Positions 45,027-53,223 of a stretch of 63,418 nucleotides of DNA are shown here, in pieces; the first letter of the stretch is position 1; every line of letters starts with the position of its first letter. The notes below the pieces were generated by a model. The model searched no databases. It was not told the DNA's origin and saw only the letters and a program-made list of their open reading frames with translations. The stretch spans positions 1 to 63,418 of the forward strand of contig DLKQ01000022.1 in assembly GCA_002477805.1 (NCBI GenBank), read 5' to 3'. Made by a program: the position numbers and the translations under genes. This stretch comes from Christensenella sp. UBA7584 (GTDB lineage Bacteria > Bacillota > Clostridia > Christensenellales > UBA1242).

Positions 45027-45470
45027 ATGAATATTCAAACACTTACTCCTGCACCTAACTCAAAAAAAGGTGTAAAACGTGTAGGACGTGGACTAGGAAG
45101 TGGCCGTGGCAAGACATCTTGTCGTGGAGAAAATGGACAAAATAAACGTTCAGGCGGAGGAACTCGTCCTTTGTTTGAAGGTGGACAAATGTCACTTATT
45201 CGTCGTTTGCCAAAAAGAGGTTTTAATAATCCATATGGCGATGTGTTCTCAATAATCAATGTTTCAGATTTAGAAGTATTTGAAGATGGCACAGTTGTGA
45301 CAGCAGAACTTCTTAAACAAAAGAGAATTATTGGTAAAATCGAAAAAAGTGGTTTAAAAGTTCTTGGAAATGGTAAATTAACTAAGAAGTTAACCGTTAA
45401 GGCAAATAAATTCTCCAAATCGGCTGCTGATAAAATCACAAAAGCCGGTGGAAGTATCGAGGAGGCATAA
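45027..45470 (+). CDS. rplO: 50S ribosomal protein L15
   Basis: 147 residues; glycine- and arginine-rich start GVKRVGRGLGSGRGKTSCRG, then FEGGQMSLIRRLPKRGFNN. The stop overlaps the secY start (ATAATG). The secY start is directly coupled. Confidence 0.97.
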   Translation: MNIQTLTPAPNSKKGVKRVGRGLGSGRGKTSCRGENGQNKRSGGGTRPLFEGGQMSLIRRLPKRGFNNPYGDVFSIINVSDLEVFEDGTVVTAELLKQKRIIGKIEKSGLKVLGNGKLTKKLTVKANKFSKSAADKITKAGGSIEEA

Positions 45471-46795
45471 TGTTTCAAACATTGGTTCAAGCGTTTAAAT
45501 CCAAAGATTTGCGTAAAAAACTACTTCTAACATTGCTTATACTTTTTGTGTATCGTATCGGGTGTTGGCTTCCAATACCTGGTTTGGATATCGCTTCTTT
45601 TAAGGATTCTGTTGATAATGATAATAGTGGATTTCTAAACTTGCTTAGCTCTGTTACTGGTGGTGCTATGTCTAATGGATCACTCCTTGCTTTGGGTGTA
45701 ATCCCTTATATTTCGGCATCAATTATTATACAGCTTTTAACAGTTGCAATTCCAGCTCTTGAAAGATTGAGTAAAGCTGGAGAGGAAGGTAGAAAAAAGA
45801 TTGCATTTTATACAAGAATAGTGGCATTGATTTTTGCAATTATTCAATCTATTGCAATTGTTCTAACTTTTTCAGCCTCTAGAAACATCAACGAAACAGC
45901 TCTTAGTAGCGGAGTTCCAAGTTGGGTTGTGTCTATGATTATTGTTCTCGTTTTGGTTGCTGGTGCAATGTTCACTTTGTGGCTTGGAGAAAAAATAACA
46001 GACCTTGGTATTGGTAATGGTGTAAGTCTTTTGGTTTTTGTAGGAATTGTTTGTAGTGCTGGTAGTGCAATACTTCAAGCATTTAAAGGAATTTCTGCAA
46101 CAAACTTAGATGGTCTTTGGACGGTGCTTATTTTCGCAGCAATGCTTTTTGTTGTGTTTGCTTTAATTGTCTTTGTAGATTTGGCAGAACGTAGAATTCA
46201 AGTTAATTACGCAAAACAAATTAAAGGTAGAAAAATGTATGGTGGGCAATCAACTTACATTCCAATCAAAGTGAATGGAAGTGGTGTTCTCCCAATTATT
46301 TTTGCAACTGCAATTGTTGCATTTCCTCAACTTATAATGCAACTTGTAGGTGTAACATATGGAAACTCATTTTATGATTGGTGGGCAGAATGGCTCGGCT
46401 CAGGAACAGTTATATACTTTTTGTTTAATGCTATTTTTATCTTCTTCTTTACTTATTTTTACGCACAAATTACATTTAATCCAGAAGAAGTAAGTAGAAC
46501 GCTACAACAAAATGGTGGGTTTATTCCAGGAATTAGAGCAGGTAAACCAACTATGGAATACCTGAAGAAAATTTCCAGAAGGATTACTTTCTTTGGTGCA
46601 ACATATCTTGCAATAATATTTGTTGTTCCAACAGTTGCTTTATCACTTATTCCGACAGGAAGTATTGTTAGTGGAAGTTTGGTTAATGCATTTACGGTTA
46701 CTGGACTTTTAATTGTTGTTAGTGTTGCTCTTGAACTAGACAAGCAAATTAACGCTCAGCTTCTTGCAAGAAATTATCGTGGCTTTTTGAAATAA
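45470..46795 (+). CDS. secY: Protein translocase subunit SecY
   Basis: Pore-forming subunit of the SecYEG channel in the membrane; 441 residues, ten spans. Motifs: RIGCWLPIPGLD in span 1, GVIPYISASIIIQLL in span 2, ERRIQVNYAKQ in the C4 loop, and QNGGFIPGIRAGKPT. GAGG lies just upstream, inside rplO. Normal length and place in the spc operon. Confidence 0.98.
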   Translation: MFQTLVQAFKSKDLRKKLLLTLLILFVYRIGCWLPIPGLDIASFKDSVDNDNSGFLNLLSSVTGGAMSNGSLLALGVIPYISASIIIQLLTVAIPALERLSKAGEEGRKKIAFYTRIVALIFAIIQSIAIVLTFSASRNINETALSSGVPSWVVSMIIVLVLVAGAMFTLWLGEKITDLGIGNGVSLLVFVGIVCSAGSAILQAFKGISATNLDGLWTVLIFAAMLFVVFALIVFVDLAERRIQVNYAKQIKGRKMYGGQSTYIPIKVNGSGVLPIIFATAIVAFPQLIMQLVGVTYGNSFYDWWAEWLGSGTVIYFLFNAIFIFFFTYFYAQITFNPEEVSRTLQQNGGFIPGIRAGKPTMEYLKKISRRITFFGATYLAIIFVVPTVALSLIPTGSIVSGSLVNAFTVTGLLIVVSVALELDKQINAQLLARNYRGFLK

Positions 46796-46845
46796 TTTTA
46801 CGAATAGTTTTATTCAATTTTGATTAGGAAAGTTTGGAGGTAAAA

Positions 46846-47475
46846 ATGAAATTAGTCATACTCGGTCCACCAGGAAGTGGAAAGGGCACTCAAACTAATC
46901 GCGTTGCAAAAAAATACAATCTTAAACACGTTGTAGTTGGAGACGTTGTAAAGCAAGAGATTCGTGATAAAACTGAACTTGGTAAGCTTTTATATGAATA
47001 TACAAGTGTTGGAAAGTTTGTTCCAAGTGAAATTGTTGTTGATGTTCTTGATAAACAAGTAAGTGACCTCAAGGGGTTTGAAGGATTTATTATAGACACA
47101 GCACCAATTAATCTTGAACAAAAGGAAGCAATGAAAAATATTCAGATAGATGCTGCTATTTGGCTAAAAATAGACGACTATGATATACTAAGAAGTAGAA
47201 CGCTTAATAGATTAATTTGTCCGAAATGTCGAGGAGTGACAAGTGAAACTGAATCTCCAGATTTAGTATGTCCTTATTGTAAAAGTACACTTGAAAAGCG
47301 CTATGATGATAATCTTGAAACAGTAAACAAACGTATAAAACAATACGAAGAAAAAACTCTTCCGGTGATTGAAGAATATAAAAAGCAAAATATTTTGATT
47401 GAAATAGATGCTGAAAAAAGTAAACAGGAAGTTTTTCAAGAAATTTGCGATAAAATTGATAAATTTTTTGCTTAA
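46846..47475 (+). CDS. adk: Adenylate kinase
   Basis: Interconverts AMP, ATP and ADP; 209 residues. The P-loop is GPPGSGKGT at 7-15. The lid carries a zinc site (CPKC and CPYC, about 127-150) typical of Gram-positive enzymes. The AMP site and the FIIDTAP strand (usually LDGFPR) differ: the arginine of GFPR is replaced by TAPIN. I chose ATG 46846 because of TTGGAGG upstream. Confidence 0.93.
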   Translation: MKLVILGPPGSGKGTQTNRVAKKYNLKHVVVGDVVKQEIRDKTELGKLLYEYTSVGKFVPSEIVVDVLDKQVSDLKGFEGFIIDTAPINLEQKEAMKNIQIDAAIWLKIDDYDILRSRTLNRLICPKCRGVTSETESPDLVCPYCKSTLEKRYDDNLETVNKRIKQYEEKTLPVIEEYKKQNILIEIDAEKSKQEVFQEICDKIDKFFA

Positions 47476-47480
47476 ACCCC

Positions 47481-47509
47481 TTTAAATAAAATGAAAAGTG
47501 TGGTATAAT
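47481..47509 (+). promoter_or_regulatory. Internal promoter of map (leaderless)
   Basis: TTTAAA (47481-47486, weak), 17 bases, TATAAT (47504-47509) with TGG in front. The ATG of map at 47516 coincides with the expected start of transcription. Confidence 0.55.
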
Positions 47510-47515
47510 TTATCT

Positions 47516-48259
47516 ATGATTATAGTTAAAACAGAAAAACAAATACAAGCAATGCGTGAAAGTGGAAAAATTCTTAGAGATGTCTTGCTTAAAATTGAAG
47601 AAATTATAAAGCCAGGTATTACAACAAGGGAAATAGACAAATTTGCGCATCGTTACATCGTGAGTCGAGGAGCAAAGCCAAGTTGTTTGGGGTATATGGG
47701 ATATCCTGCAACTACTTGCATTTCAGTAAATGAGCAAGTAGTTCACGGAATCCCATCAGACCTTGCTTTGAAGGAAGGAGACATTGTTGGGGTAGATTTG
47801 TGTGTGCTTTATAAGGGTATGCACACTGATGCTGCTAGGACATTTTGTGTTGGAAAGGTTAGTTCTGAAAATCAACAACTTGTTGAGGCAACAAAACAAG
47901 CGTTTTTTGAAGGAATAAAACACATAAAAGCTGGTAGTAGAGTTGGTGATATCGGTGAAGCAGTGCAAAAATATGCTGAAGGTCTTGGTTATGGTGTAGT
48001 TAGAGATTTGCAAGGGCACGGAGTTGGTTGTCAACTTCACGAAGATCCTGGTATACCAAATTTTGGTAAGGCAGGAACTGGCGAATTTCTTAAAGAAGGT
48101 ATGACTATAGCTGTTGAACCTATGCTTACATTAGGGAGCTATGAAGTTTATGTATGTGAAGATGGTTGGACTGTTTGTACTGATGATGGGAAGCCAAGTG
48201 CTCACTATGAAAACACTCTTTTGATTACAAAGGATGGCGTCGAAATTTTGACATTATAA
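47516..48259 (+). CDS. map: Methionine aminopeptidase
   Basis: Removes the first methionine from nascent proteins; type I, 247 residues. Metal ligands sit in GDIVGVDLCVLYKGMHTDAART (both aspartates), GHGVG and EPML near 200, and the last glutamate in HYENTLLI. SCLGYMGYPATTCISVNEQVVHG is the substrate pocket. No ribosome binding site is visible before the ATG; it follows the -10 box by six bases. The longer GTG start at 47498 would overlap that box. Confidence 0.95.
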   Translation: MIIVKTEKQIQAMRESGKILRDVLLKIEEIIKPGITTREIDKFAHRYIVSRGAKPSCLGYMGYPATTCISVNEQVVHGIPSDLALKEGDIVGVDLCVLYKGMHTDAARTFCVGKVSSENQQLVEATKQAFFEGIKHIKAGSRVGDIGEAVQKYAEGLGYGVVRDLQGHGVGCQLHEDPGIPNFGKAGTGEFLKEGMTIAVEPMLTLGSYEVYVCEDGWTVCTDDGKPSAHYENTLLITKDGVEILTL

Positions 48260-48268
48260 GGAGTTATT

Positions 48269-48433
48269 ATGGAAAATAAAACTTGTATCATTGATATAAA
48301 TGATCCAAAAGCTAGAGTAAAAATAACTATGTCACGAATTGAAAATGATATCAAAATTAAGAATTTAGCTAGATCAAATCAAATTTTAAGTGAGATAAAT
48401 AAAAGAAGCAAATCACAAGAAAAAACTTTGTAA
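48269..48433 (+). CDS. Small hypothetical protein between map and the KOW gene
   Basis: A 54-residue reading frame with AAGGAG 6 bases before its ATG and no overlap with its neighbours (9 bases after map, 8 before the KOW gene). The product is polar and helical: ENKTCIIDINDPKARVKI, then a basic second half. I recognise no family. The strong binding site and tight packing suggest it is translated. Confidence 0.62.
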   Translation: MENKTCIIDINDPKARVKITMSRIENDIKIKNLARSNQILSEINKRSKSQEKTL

Positions 48434-48441
48434 GGTGTCTT

Positions 48442-48726
48442 ATGATAAGTAAATTTCAACTAGGTCAGATTGTATGTTCTTTGCAAGGCAGAGATAAAGG
48501 GCAATATTATATAGTTTTAGACAAGGACAAAAACCGCGTGTTTGTGGTAGATGGTCAAACAAAAAAACTAGATAATCCTAAAAAGAAAAATCCTGCACAT
48601 ATCAAGGCAACTTCGGTTATAATAACTGAGATTGCGAAAAAACTGAAAAATAACATAAAAATTAATGACCAAATGATTTATCATTCAATATACGAATATA
48701 AAAAAGGTTTAAAAGGGAGAAAATAA
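48442..48726 (+). CDS. KOW-domain RNA-binding protein (L14e-like)
   Basis: A 94-residue protein with an L14e/KOW-like domain: QLGQIVCSLQGRDKGQYYIVLDKD, then FVVDGQTKKLDNPKKKNP. It occurs between map and infA in many Clostridia and probably binds rRNA. Its stop overlaps the infA start (ATAATG). Confidence 0.85.
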   Translation: MISKFQLGQIVCSLQGRDKGQYYIVLDKDKNRVFVVDGQTKKLDNPKKKNPAHIKATSVIITEIAKKLKNNIKINDQMIYHSIYEYKKGLKGRK

Positions 48727-48977
48727 TGGCAACAGAGGAAGCAATCAAAGCAGAAGGAGAAGTTATTGAAAGTTTGCGCAACGCAATGTTTAAAGTTCGT
48801 TTGCCAAATGGACACATAGTTACAGCTTATCCTGCGGGGAAGTTGACACTAGGACGAATTCGAATTTTTGTTGGAGATAAAGTTACTTTGGAAATGTCGC
48901 CCTATGACCTAACAAGAGGTCGGATAGTGTGGAGAACAAATAATATGCCACATAAAAACAATAATGGAGAAGCTTAA
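48726..48977 (+). CDS. infA: Translation initiation factor IF-1, divergent
   Basis: OB-fold factor that occupies the ribosomal A site during initiation. NAMFKVRLPNGH and SPYDLTRGRIVWR are conserved. The loop usually reading AHISGKM reads AYPAGKL, and MRKNYIRIL reads LTLGRIRIF. A tail of about 12 residues follows the normal end (83 in all). GGGAGA upstream inside the KOW gene. It is the only infA seen. Confidence 0.93.
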   Translation: MATEEAIKAEGEVIESLRNAMFKVRLPNGHIVTAYPAGKLTLGRIRIFVGDKVTLEMSPYDLTRGRIVWRTNNMPHKNNNGEA

Positions 48978-49000
48978 ATAAAATTTAAGGAGAAAGGAAA

Positions 49001-49117
49001 ATGAAAGTTAGACCATCAGTAAAACCTATGTGTGATAAATGCAAAGTTATTCGCCGTAATGGAAAAGTTATGGTTATCTGTTCAAAAAGTAAAAAACACA
49101 AACAGGTGCAAGGATAG
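49001..49117 (+). CDS. rpmJ: 50S ribosomal protein L36
   Basis: A 38-residue zinc-binding protein: KVRPSVKPMCDKCKVIRRNG, with C11, C14, C27 and H33. It ends in HKQVQG. AGGAGAAAGG precedes the ATG. It is often missed because of its size. Confidence 0.96.
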   Translation: MKVRPSVKPMCDKCKVIRRNGKVMVICSKSKKHKQVQG

Positions 49118-49120
49118 TAT

Positions 49121-49147
49121 CTTCAAAACAATTTGCTTGTTTTGAAG
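49121..49147 (+). terminator. Hairpin between rpmJ and rpsM (attenuator-like)
   Basis: CTTCAAAACAA pairs perfectly with TTGTTTTGAAG (11 bp, loop TTTGC), right after rpmJ. The following bases (GCTATTATTCTTATTTTTA) are T-rich but not a clean run. It may partly end transcription between the spc and alpha parts of the operon. I see no convincing full promoter before rpsM (49148-49259). Confidence 0.6.
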
Positions 49148-49265
49148 GCTATTATTCTTATTTTTAATAATTAAATTTGAAAATAATCGTGTGTGGGCGG
49201 CTGAATTTTTCCACAGCGTTTATATATATCTGATACATAAAACAAAATTATATTTGGAGGAATAA

Positions 49266-49655
49266 ATGGCTCGTATAGCAGGTGTAGACTTACCAAAAGA
49301 GAAAAGAGTAGAGATAGGTTTAACTTATATCTACGGTATTGGAAGAAAAAAGTCTAATGAAATATTAGCTGGAACTGGAATCAATCCAGATATTCGTGTG
49401 AAAGATTTATCTGAAAACGACGTAGCTAAGATTCGTGAATTTATAGAAAAAAATGAAATTATGGTTGAGGGTGACCTTCGAAGAGAAGTTAACCTTAACA
49501 TAAAACGCTTGATGGAGATTGGTTGCAATCGTGGAATTCGCCATCGTCGTAATTTGCCTGTCCACGGACAGAGAACTAAAACTAATGCTAGAACTCGTAA
49601 AGGTCCAAGAAAGACTGTTTCAAGAGGAAAAGCTAAAGTTGGTAAGAAAGGTTAA
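49266..49655 (+). CDS. rpsM: 30S ribosomal protein S13
   Basis: 129 residues. ARIAGVDLPKEKRVEIGLTYIYG opens it, and the basic end includes RHRRNLPVHGQRTKTNART. GGAGG precedes the ATG. Contacts the P-site tRNA. Confidence 0.97.
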   Translation: MARIAGVDLPKEKRVEIGLTYIYGIGRKKSNEILAGTGINPDIRVKDLSENDVAKIREFIEKNEIMVEGDLRREVNLNIKRLMEIGCNRGIRHRRNLPVHGQRTKTNARTRKGPRKTVSRGKAKVGKKG

Positions 49656-49677
49656 TAAGGGGAGGAAATAAAAGGAA

Positions 49678-50058
49678 ATGGCTATTGTAAAGAAAAAAAG
49701 AAATGCAAAAAATTTAGCAACAGGTGCTGTTCATATTAAAAGTTCTTTTAACAATAATATAGTAACAATTACCGATGCAAATGGCGATGTTATTTCTTGG
49801 TCTAGTTCGGGTTCTCTTAATTTTAGAGGAAACAAGAAAGACACCCCTTATGCAGCTCAGTTAGTTGCAGAAACAGCTGGAAAAAAAGCAAAAGATATGG
49901 GATTATGTCAAGTTGCTGTTTATGTTAAAGGTGCTGGTGCTGGTCGTGAGGCTGCAATTCGTGCACTTCAAAACACTGGACTTGAGGTAACCTCAATCAA
50001 AGATGTTTCCGGAATACCATTTAATGGTTGCCGACCATCTAAAAAGAGAAGGATGTAA
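49678..50058 (+). CDS. rpsK: 30S ribosomal protein S11
   Basis: 126 residues. HIKSSFNNNIVTITDANGDV, then the platform sequence VKGAGAGREAAIRAL and the end NGCRPSKKRRM (usually HNGCRP). GGGGAGG upstream. Confidence 0.97.
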   Translation: MAIVKKKRNAKNLATGAVHIKSSFNNNIVTITDANGDVISWSSSGSLNFRGNKKDTPYAAQLVAETAGKKAKDMGLCQVAVYVKGAGAGREAAIRALQNTGLEVTSIKDVSGIPFNGCRPSKKRRM

Positions 50059-50070
50059 AGGAGAAAGATT

Positions 50071-50700
50071 ATGGCTAAATATTGTGGAGCAGATTGTAGA
50101 TTATGCCGACGTGAAGGCTGTAAACTATTCTTAAAGGGCGACCGTTGTGTAACTGGAAAATGCGCAATAGAAAGGCGTCCGACAATTCCTGGTGAACACG
50201 GTGATGCAAATGCACGCCGTAAGCCAGCTACAGGATATGTTTTACAACTTCGCGAGAAGCAAAAAGTTAAAAGAGCTTATGGGCTTTTAGAAAAACAATT
50301 TAAAGAATATTACTTTGAAGGTAAGCGTCAAAAGGGTGCTACCGGTGAAGTTATGTTGTCTTTATTGGAAAGAAGATTAGACAATGTTGTATATCGTTTA
50401 GGCTTTGGGGTTTCCAGAGCACAATGTCGTCAAATCGTGAACCACGGACACATCACAGTAAACGGAAAGAAAGTTGATATTCCATCATACCAAGTTAAAG
50501 TAGGAGATGTGATTGCTATTCGTGAAAGTGATCACGATACAGAACTCTTTAAAGATTTGAAGAAAAACAAAACTGTAACACCAAAATGGTTACAACTTGA
50601 TTCTTCAAATATGAGTGGTAAAGTGATTGCTGTTCCTGACCGAAGTGATATAGACCTCAACATTGCAGAACACTTGATCATTGAGTTGTATTCAAGATAA
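50071..50700 (+). CDS. rpsD: 30S ribosomal protein S4, zinc type
   Basis: 209 residues. The N terminus carries C9, C12, C26 and C31 in the zinc-binding arrangement, then an S4 domain (LDNVVYRLGFGVSRAQCRQIVNHGHI). It starts 16S assembly. AAAGGAG upstream. This is the only S4 copy in the window. Confidence 0.97.
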   Translation: MAKYCGADCRLCRREGCKLFLKGDRCVTGKCAIERRPTIPGEHGDANARRKPATGYVLQLREKQKVKRAYGLLEKQFKEYYFEGKRQKGATGEVMLSLLERRLDNVVYRLGFGVSRAQCRQIVNHGHITVNGKKVDIPSYQVKVGDVIAIRESDHDTELFKDLKKNKTVTPKWLQLDSSNMSGKVIAVPDRSDIDLNIAEHLIIELYSR

Positions 50701-50720
50701 TAGGTTAGGAGGAATTTATT

Positions 50721-51674
50721 ATGATGCAAATAAACAAACCAAATTTAACATATAAAGAAGAACAAAATGGTGCAGTTACAACATTTGTAATCGAGCCAAT
50801 GGAAAAGGGGTTTGGTACAACAATAGGAAATGCTATGCGTAGAGTACTACTTGGCGGACTTCCAGGTGCAGCTCCTATTGCAGTAAGAATTGCTGGTGTT
50901 CAGCACGAGTTTTCAACAATACCAGGTGTTGCTGAAGATGTTGCTGATATTATTCTTAACCTTAAATCTTTGATTGTTAAAACAACAAACACAGACCCAA
51001 GCTTCAGAACAACAGTATATCTTAAGAGCAAAGAGCCTGGTGTCCTTTATGCAAAAGATATTATTGTAAATGATGAAGTTGAAATTATAAATCAAGATCT
51101 TCCAATATGCACACTTGCGAAAGGTGCAGTTGTAGATATGGAGATTATTATTGGTCGTGGAAGAGGTTATGTTCTTGCAAAAGAAAACAAAGGCTCTGTT
51201 GATAGTATTGGATTTATTGCTATGGATTCAATATTTACACCAGTTAAAAAAGTTAGATACTCTGTGGAAAACGCTCGTGTGGGACAAGATATCAACTATG
51301 ACAAACTTACAATGGAGGTGACAACAAACGGTGCAATTTCTGCTAAAGAAGTTGTTAGTTTGGCTGCTAAAATTGTAAACGACCATATGAAAATGTTTAT
51401 TTCACTTGTTGAGACAATGGAAAATACCGAGATTCTTGTTGCAAGACAGGAAGACAAACAACAAAAAGTTCTTGAAATGTCAATTAACGACTTGGAACTT
51501 TCGGTAAGAAGTACAAACTGTTTAAAGCGTTCTAATATTCTAACTGTAGAAGACTTGGTTCGAAAAACAGACCGTGAACTTGGAAAAGTTCGTAATTTAG
51601 GACAAAAATCTTTAGAAGAAGTTAAAAACAAGCTTGTTGAACTTGGATTAACTTTAAAAAGTGAAGACGAATAG
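50721..51674 (+). CDS. rpoA: RNA polymerase alpha subunit
   Basis: 317 residues. N-terminal dimerisation domain (GFGTTIGNAMRRVLLGGLPGAA, GRGRGYV) and C-terminal DNA-contacting domain (LELSVRSTNCLKRSNILTVEDL, GQKSLEEVKNKL). GGAGG precedes two adjacent ATGs (50721, 50724). Normal position between rpsD and rplQ. Confidence 0.98.
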   Translation: MMQINKPNLTYKEEQNGAVTTFVIEPMEKGFGTTIGNAMRRVLLGGLPGAAPIAVRIAGVQHEFSTIPGVAEDVADIILNLKSLIVKTTNTDPSFRTTVYLKSKEPGVLYAKDIIVNDEVEIINQDLPICTLAKGAVVDMEIIIGRGRGYVLAKENKGSVDSIGFIAMDSIFTPVKKVRYSVENARVGQDINYDKLTMEVTTNGAISAKEVVSLAAKIVNDHMKMFISLVETMENTEILVARQEDKQQKVLEMSINDLELSVRSTNCLKRSNILTVEDLVRKTDRELGKVRNLGQKSLEEVKNKLVELGLTLKSEDE

Positions 51675-51687
51675 AAGGAGATAAAAG

Positions 51688-52200
51688 ATGGCAGGTTATA
51701 ACAAATTAGGAAAGAGAGCATCTATCCGTGATGCCATTATTTGTCGTCAAGTTACAGATTTGCTTTGGTATGGAAAAGTTGAAACTACCTATGCTCGTGC
51801 AAAGGCGGTTCAAAGAGTTGCTGAAAAGATAATTACTTTGGCGGTTAATACATATCAGGATACTGTAACAGTAACAAAAACAGTTACAGATGACAAAGGG
51901 GTTAAAAGCAAAAAAGAAGTTATCAACGATGGACCTAAGAAATTAAATGCTCGTCGTAAAATTATGGCTCAGGTTTATGATATTCAAGAACAAAGAGCTG
52001 AAAAAGAATCAAAGTCAGCATTTATTGCAAGAACAGAGGGAATTTATCATCCATTACTTGAAAAGATTTTTAATGTGTATGGACCTCGTTATGCAAACAG
52101 AAAAGAAGAAACAGGCCAGGGTGGTGGATACACACGCGTTGTTAAAGTTGGATCACGTCGCGGTGATGCTGCTGAAGTTGCTATTATTCAGTTGGTATAA
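51688..52200 (+). CDS. rplQ: 50S ribosomal protein L17 with insertion
   Basis: Core motifs: LGKRASIRDAIICRQVTDLLW, TTYARAKAVQRVAEKIITLA and the C-terminal GPRYANRKEETGQGGGYTRV. At 170 residues it is longer than the usual 115-120 because of an insertion at about 55-125, with KTVTDDKGVKSKKEVIND in it. Last gene of the alpha operon. Confidence 0.96.
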   Translation: MAGYNKLGKRASIRDAIICRQVTDLLWYGKVETTYARAKAVQRVAEKIITLAVNTYQDTVTVTKTVTDDKGVKSKKEVINDGPKKLNARRKIMAQVYDIQEQRAEKESKSAFIARTEGIYHPLLEKIFNVYGPRYANRKEETGQGGGYTRVVKVGSRRGDAAEVAIIQLV

Positions 52201-52217
52201 TTTTTGATATATAAACG

Positions 52218-52249
52218 CAAAAAAGGAACTAATTATAGTTCTTTTTTTA
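52218..52249 (+). terminator. Terminator after rplQ
   Basis: AAAAAGGAACT pairs with AGTTCTTTTT across loop AATTAT (one G-T pair), and T7 follows. It ends the long ribosomal transcript. Confidence 0.9.
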
Positions 52250-52614
52250 TTATAGTATAACAATAAATAGTGAAACGAAATCAGTAGGTGGCATTCAAAA
52301 TAAAAAACTTAGGAATATATTAGATTATTCATACTTGTTAATCTTTTTGTGTTGTAGAACTTTAATTTAATCTTCTATAAGCAATTTTCTACTAGTTGTA
52401 AATATCTTATGGTATGATTTCTATAGGAGATTAAAATTAAAATTTTTTATTTTTGCACCTTAAAAATTGGGGCCATTTCAATAGTTGTGGGTCAAATTTC
52501 ACATATTAAAACATAAAAATAATGCCTTTTTAAAAATTTTTTCAGCAAAACTTAGAAAAATTTAGTAATTTTATGTTATAATAAGCTTATAATAAAAAAG
52601 GATATTACAAAATT
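52250..52614. other. Intergenic region between rplQ and the HAD gene
   Basis: No gene with a normal start codon is seen. A TATGGTATGAT box near 52408-52418 is followed by AGGAG (52425-52429) and an open frame with no ATG, GTG or TTG start (52436-52516). The TATAAT at 52577-52582 with TG in front is the likely -10 of the HAD gene. Confidence 0.5.
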
Positions 52615-53223
52615 ATGCGTAAAATTAAAGTTGTTGTTTTTGATTTTGATGATACTTTATATAAAGCAAACGATTGTTCTAAACTGTGGAATGAATATTG
52701 TAAAATAGGTCTTAGATATATGTTTAGAGAGTTAACTGATGCTCAATTTGACGAATTACTCAAAAAAGAGAACATTCAGATTGTAAGAAATAATACACTA
52801 ATTAAGGTGCTACAAAAATATAACAAAAATATACAAGATTGGCTTGATTATCGTGCTTGTCATAATTGTGAAATAGATTTTAGTCAGATTAAAAAGATTT
52901 CAAATGATGAACTTAAAAAATTTGCTTCTCGCTATACACTTTATATTGTCTCCAACAATGTTCCTACGGGGATTAAATTTATTTCAAAAAAGACTGGGTT
53001 AGATTTAAGTATTTTTAAAGAAATAATTACAAATGATTATAAAAATGATATAGGGAAAAAGCAATTTTACGAATATATTATTAAGAAAGAAAAAATAAAG
53101 CCAAATGAACTTTTTGTGATAGGTGATGATTATTCTACGGACATATTGCCAGCAAAAGAAATAGGTGCAGAATATGCTCTAGTTAATTCCTGTGATTTTT
53201 CTGTTAGAAGTTTGGGGCTTTAA
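52615..53223 (+). CDS. HAD-superfamily hydrolase
   Basis: A 202-residue phosphatase-like protein. Motif I is FDFDDTLYK at about 10-18, motif II YIVSNN near 112, motif III lysine near 143 and motif IV IGDDYSTDILPAKEIGA near 172. The four-helix cap lies between motifs I and II. Substrate unknown. GGA precedes the ATG and an extended -10 box lies 30 bases upstream. It stands alone. Confidence 0.87.
   Translation: MRKIKVVVFDFDDTLYKANDCSKLWNEYCKIGLRYMFRELTDAQFDELLKKENIQIVRNNTLIKVLQKYNKNIQDWLDYRACHNCEIDFSQIKKISNDELKKFASRYTLYIVSNNVPTGIKFISKKTGLDLSIFKEIITNDYKNDIGKKQFYEYIIKKEKIKPNELFVIGDDYSTDILPAKEIGAEYALVNSCDFSVRSLGL

Noticed and set aside
36600..51721. Many antisense frames of 60-160 codons across the ribosomal genes
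   Set aside because: They mirror strongly coding plus-strand genes, lack binding sites and have cysteine-, serine- or asparagine-rich translations without protein character.
52436..52516. Short open frame after an AGGAG site between rplQ and the HAD gene
   Set aside because: There is no ATG, GTG or TTG start; only ATT is present, and the product of 26 residues has no support.
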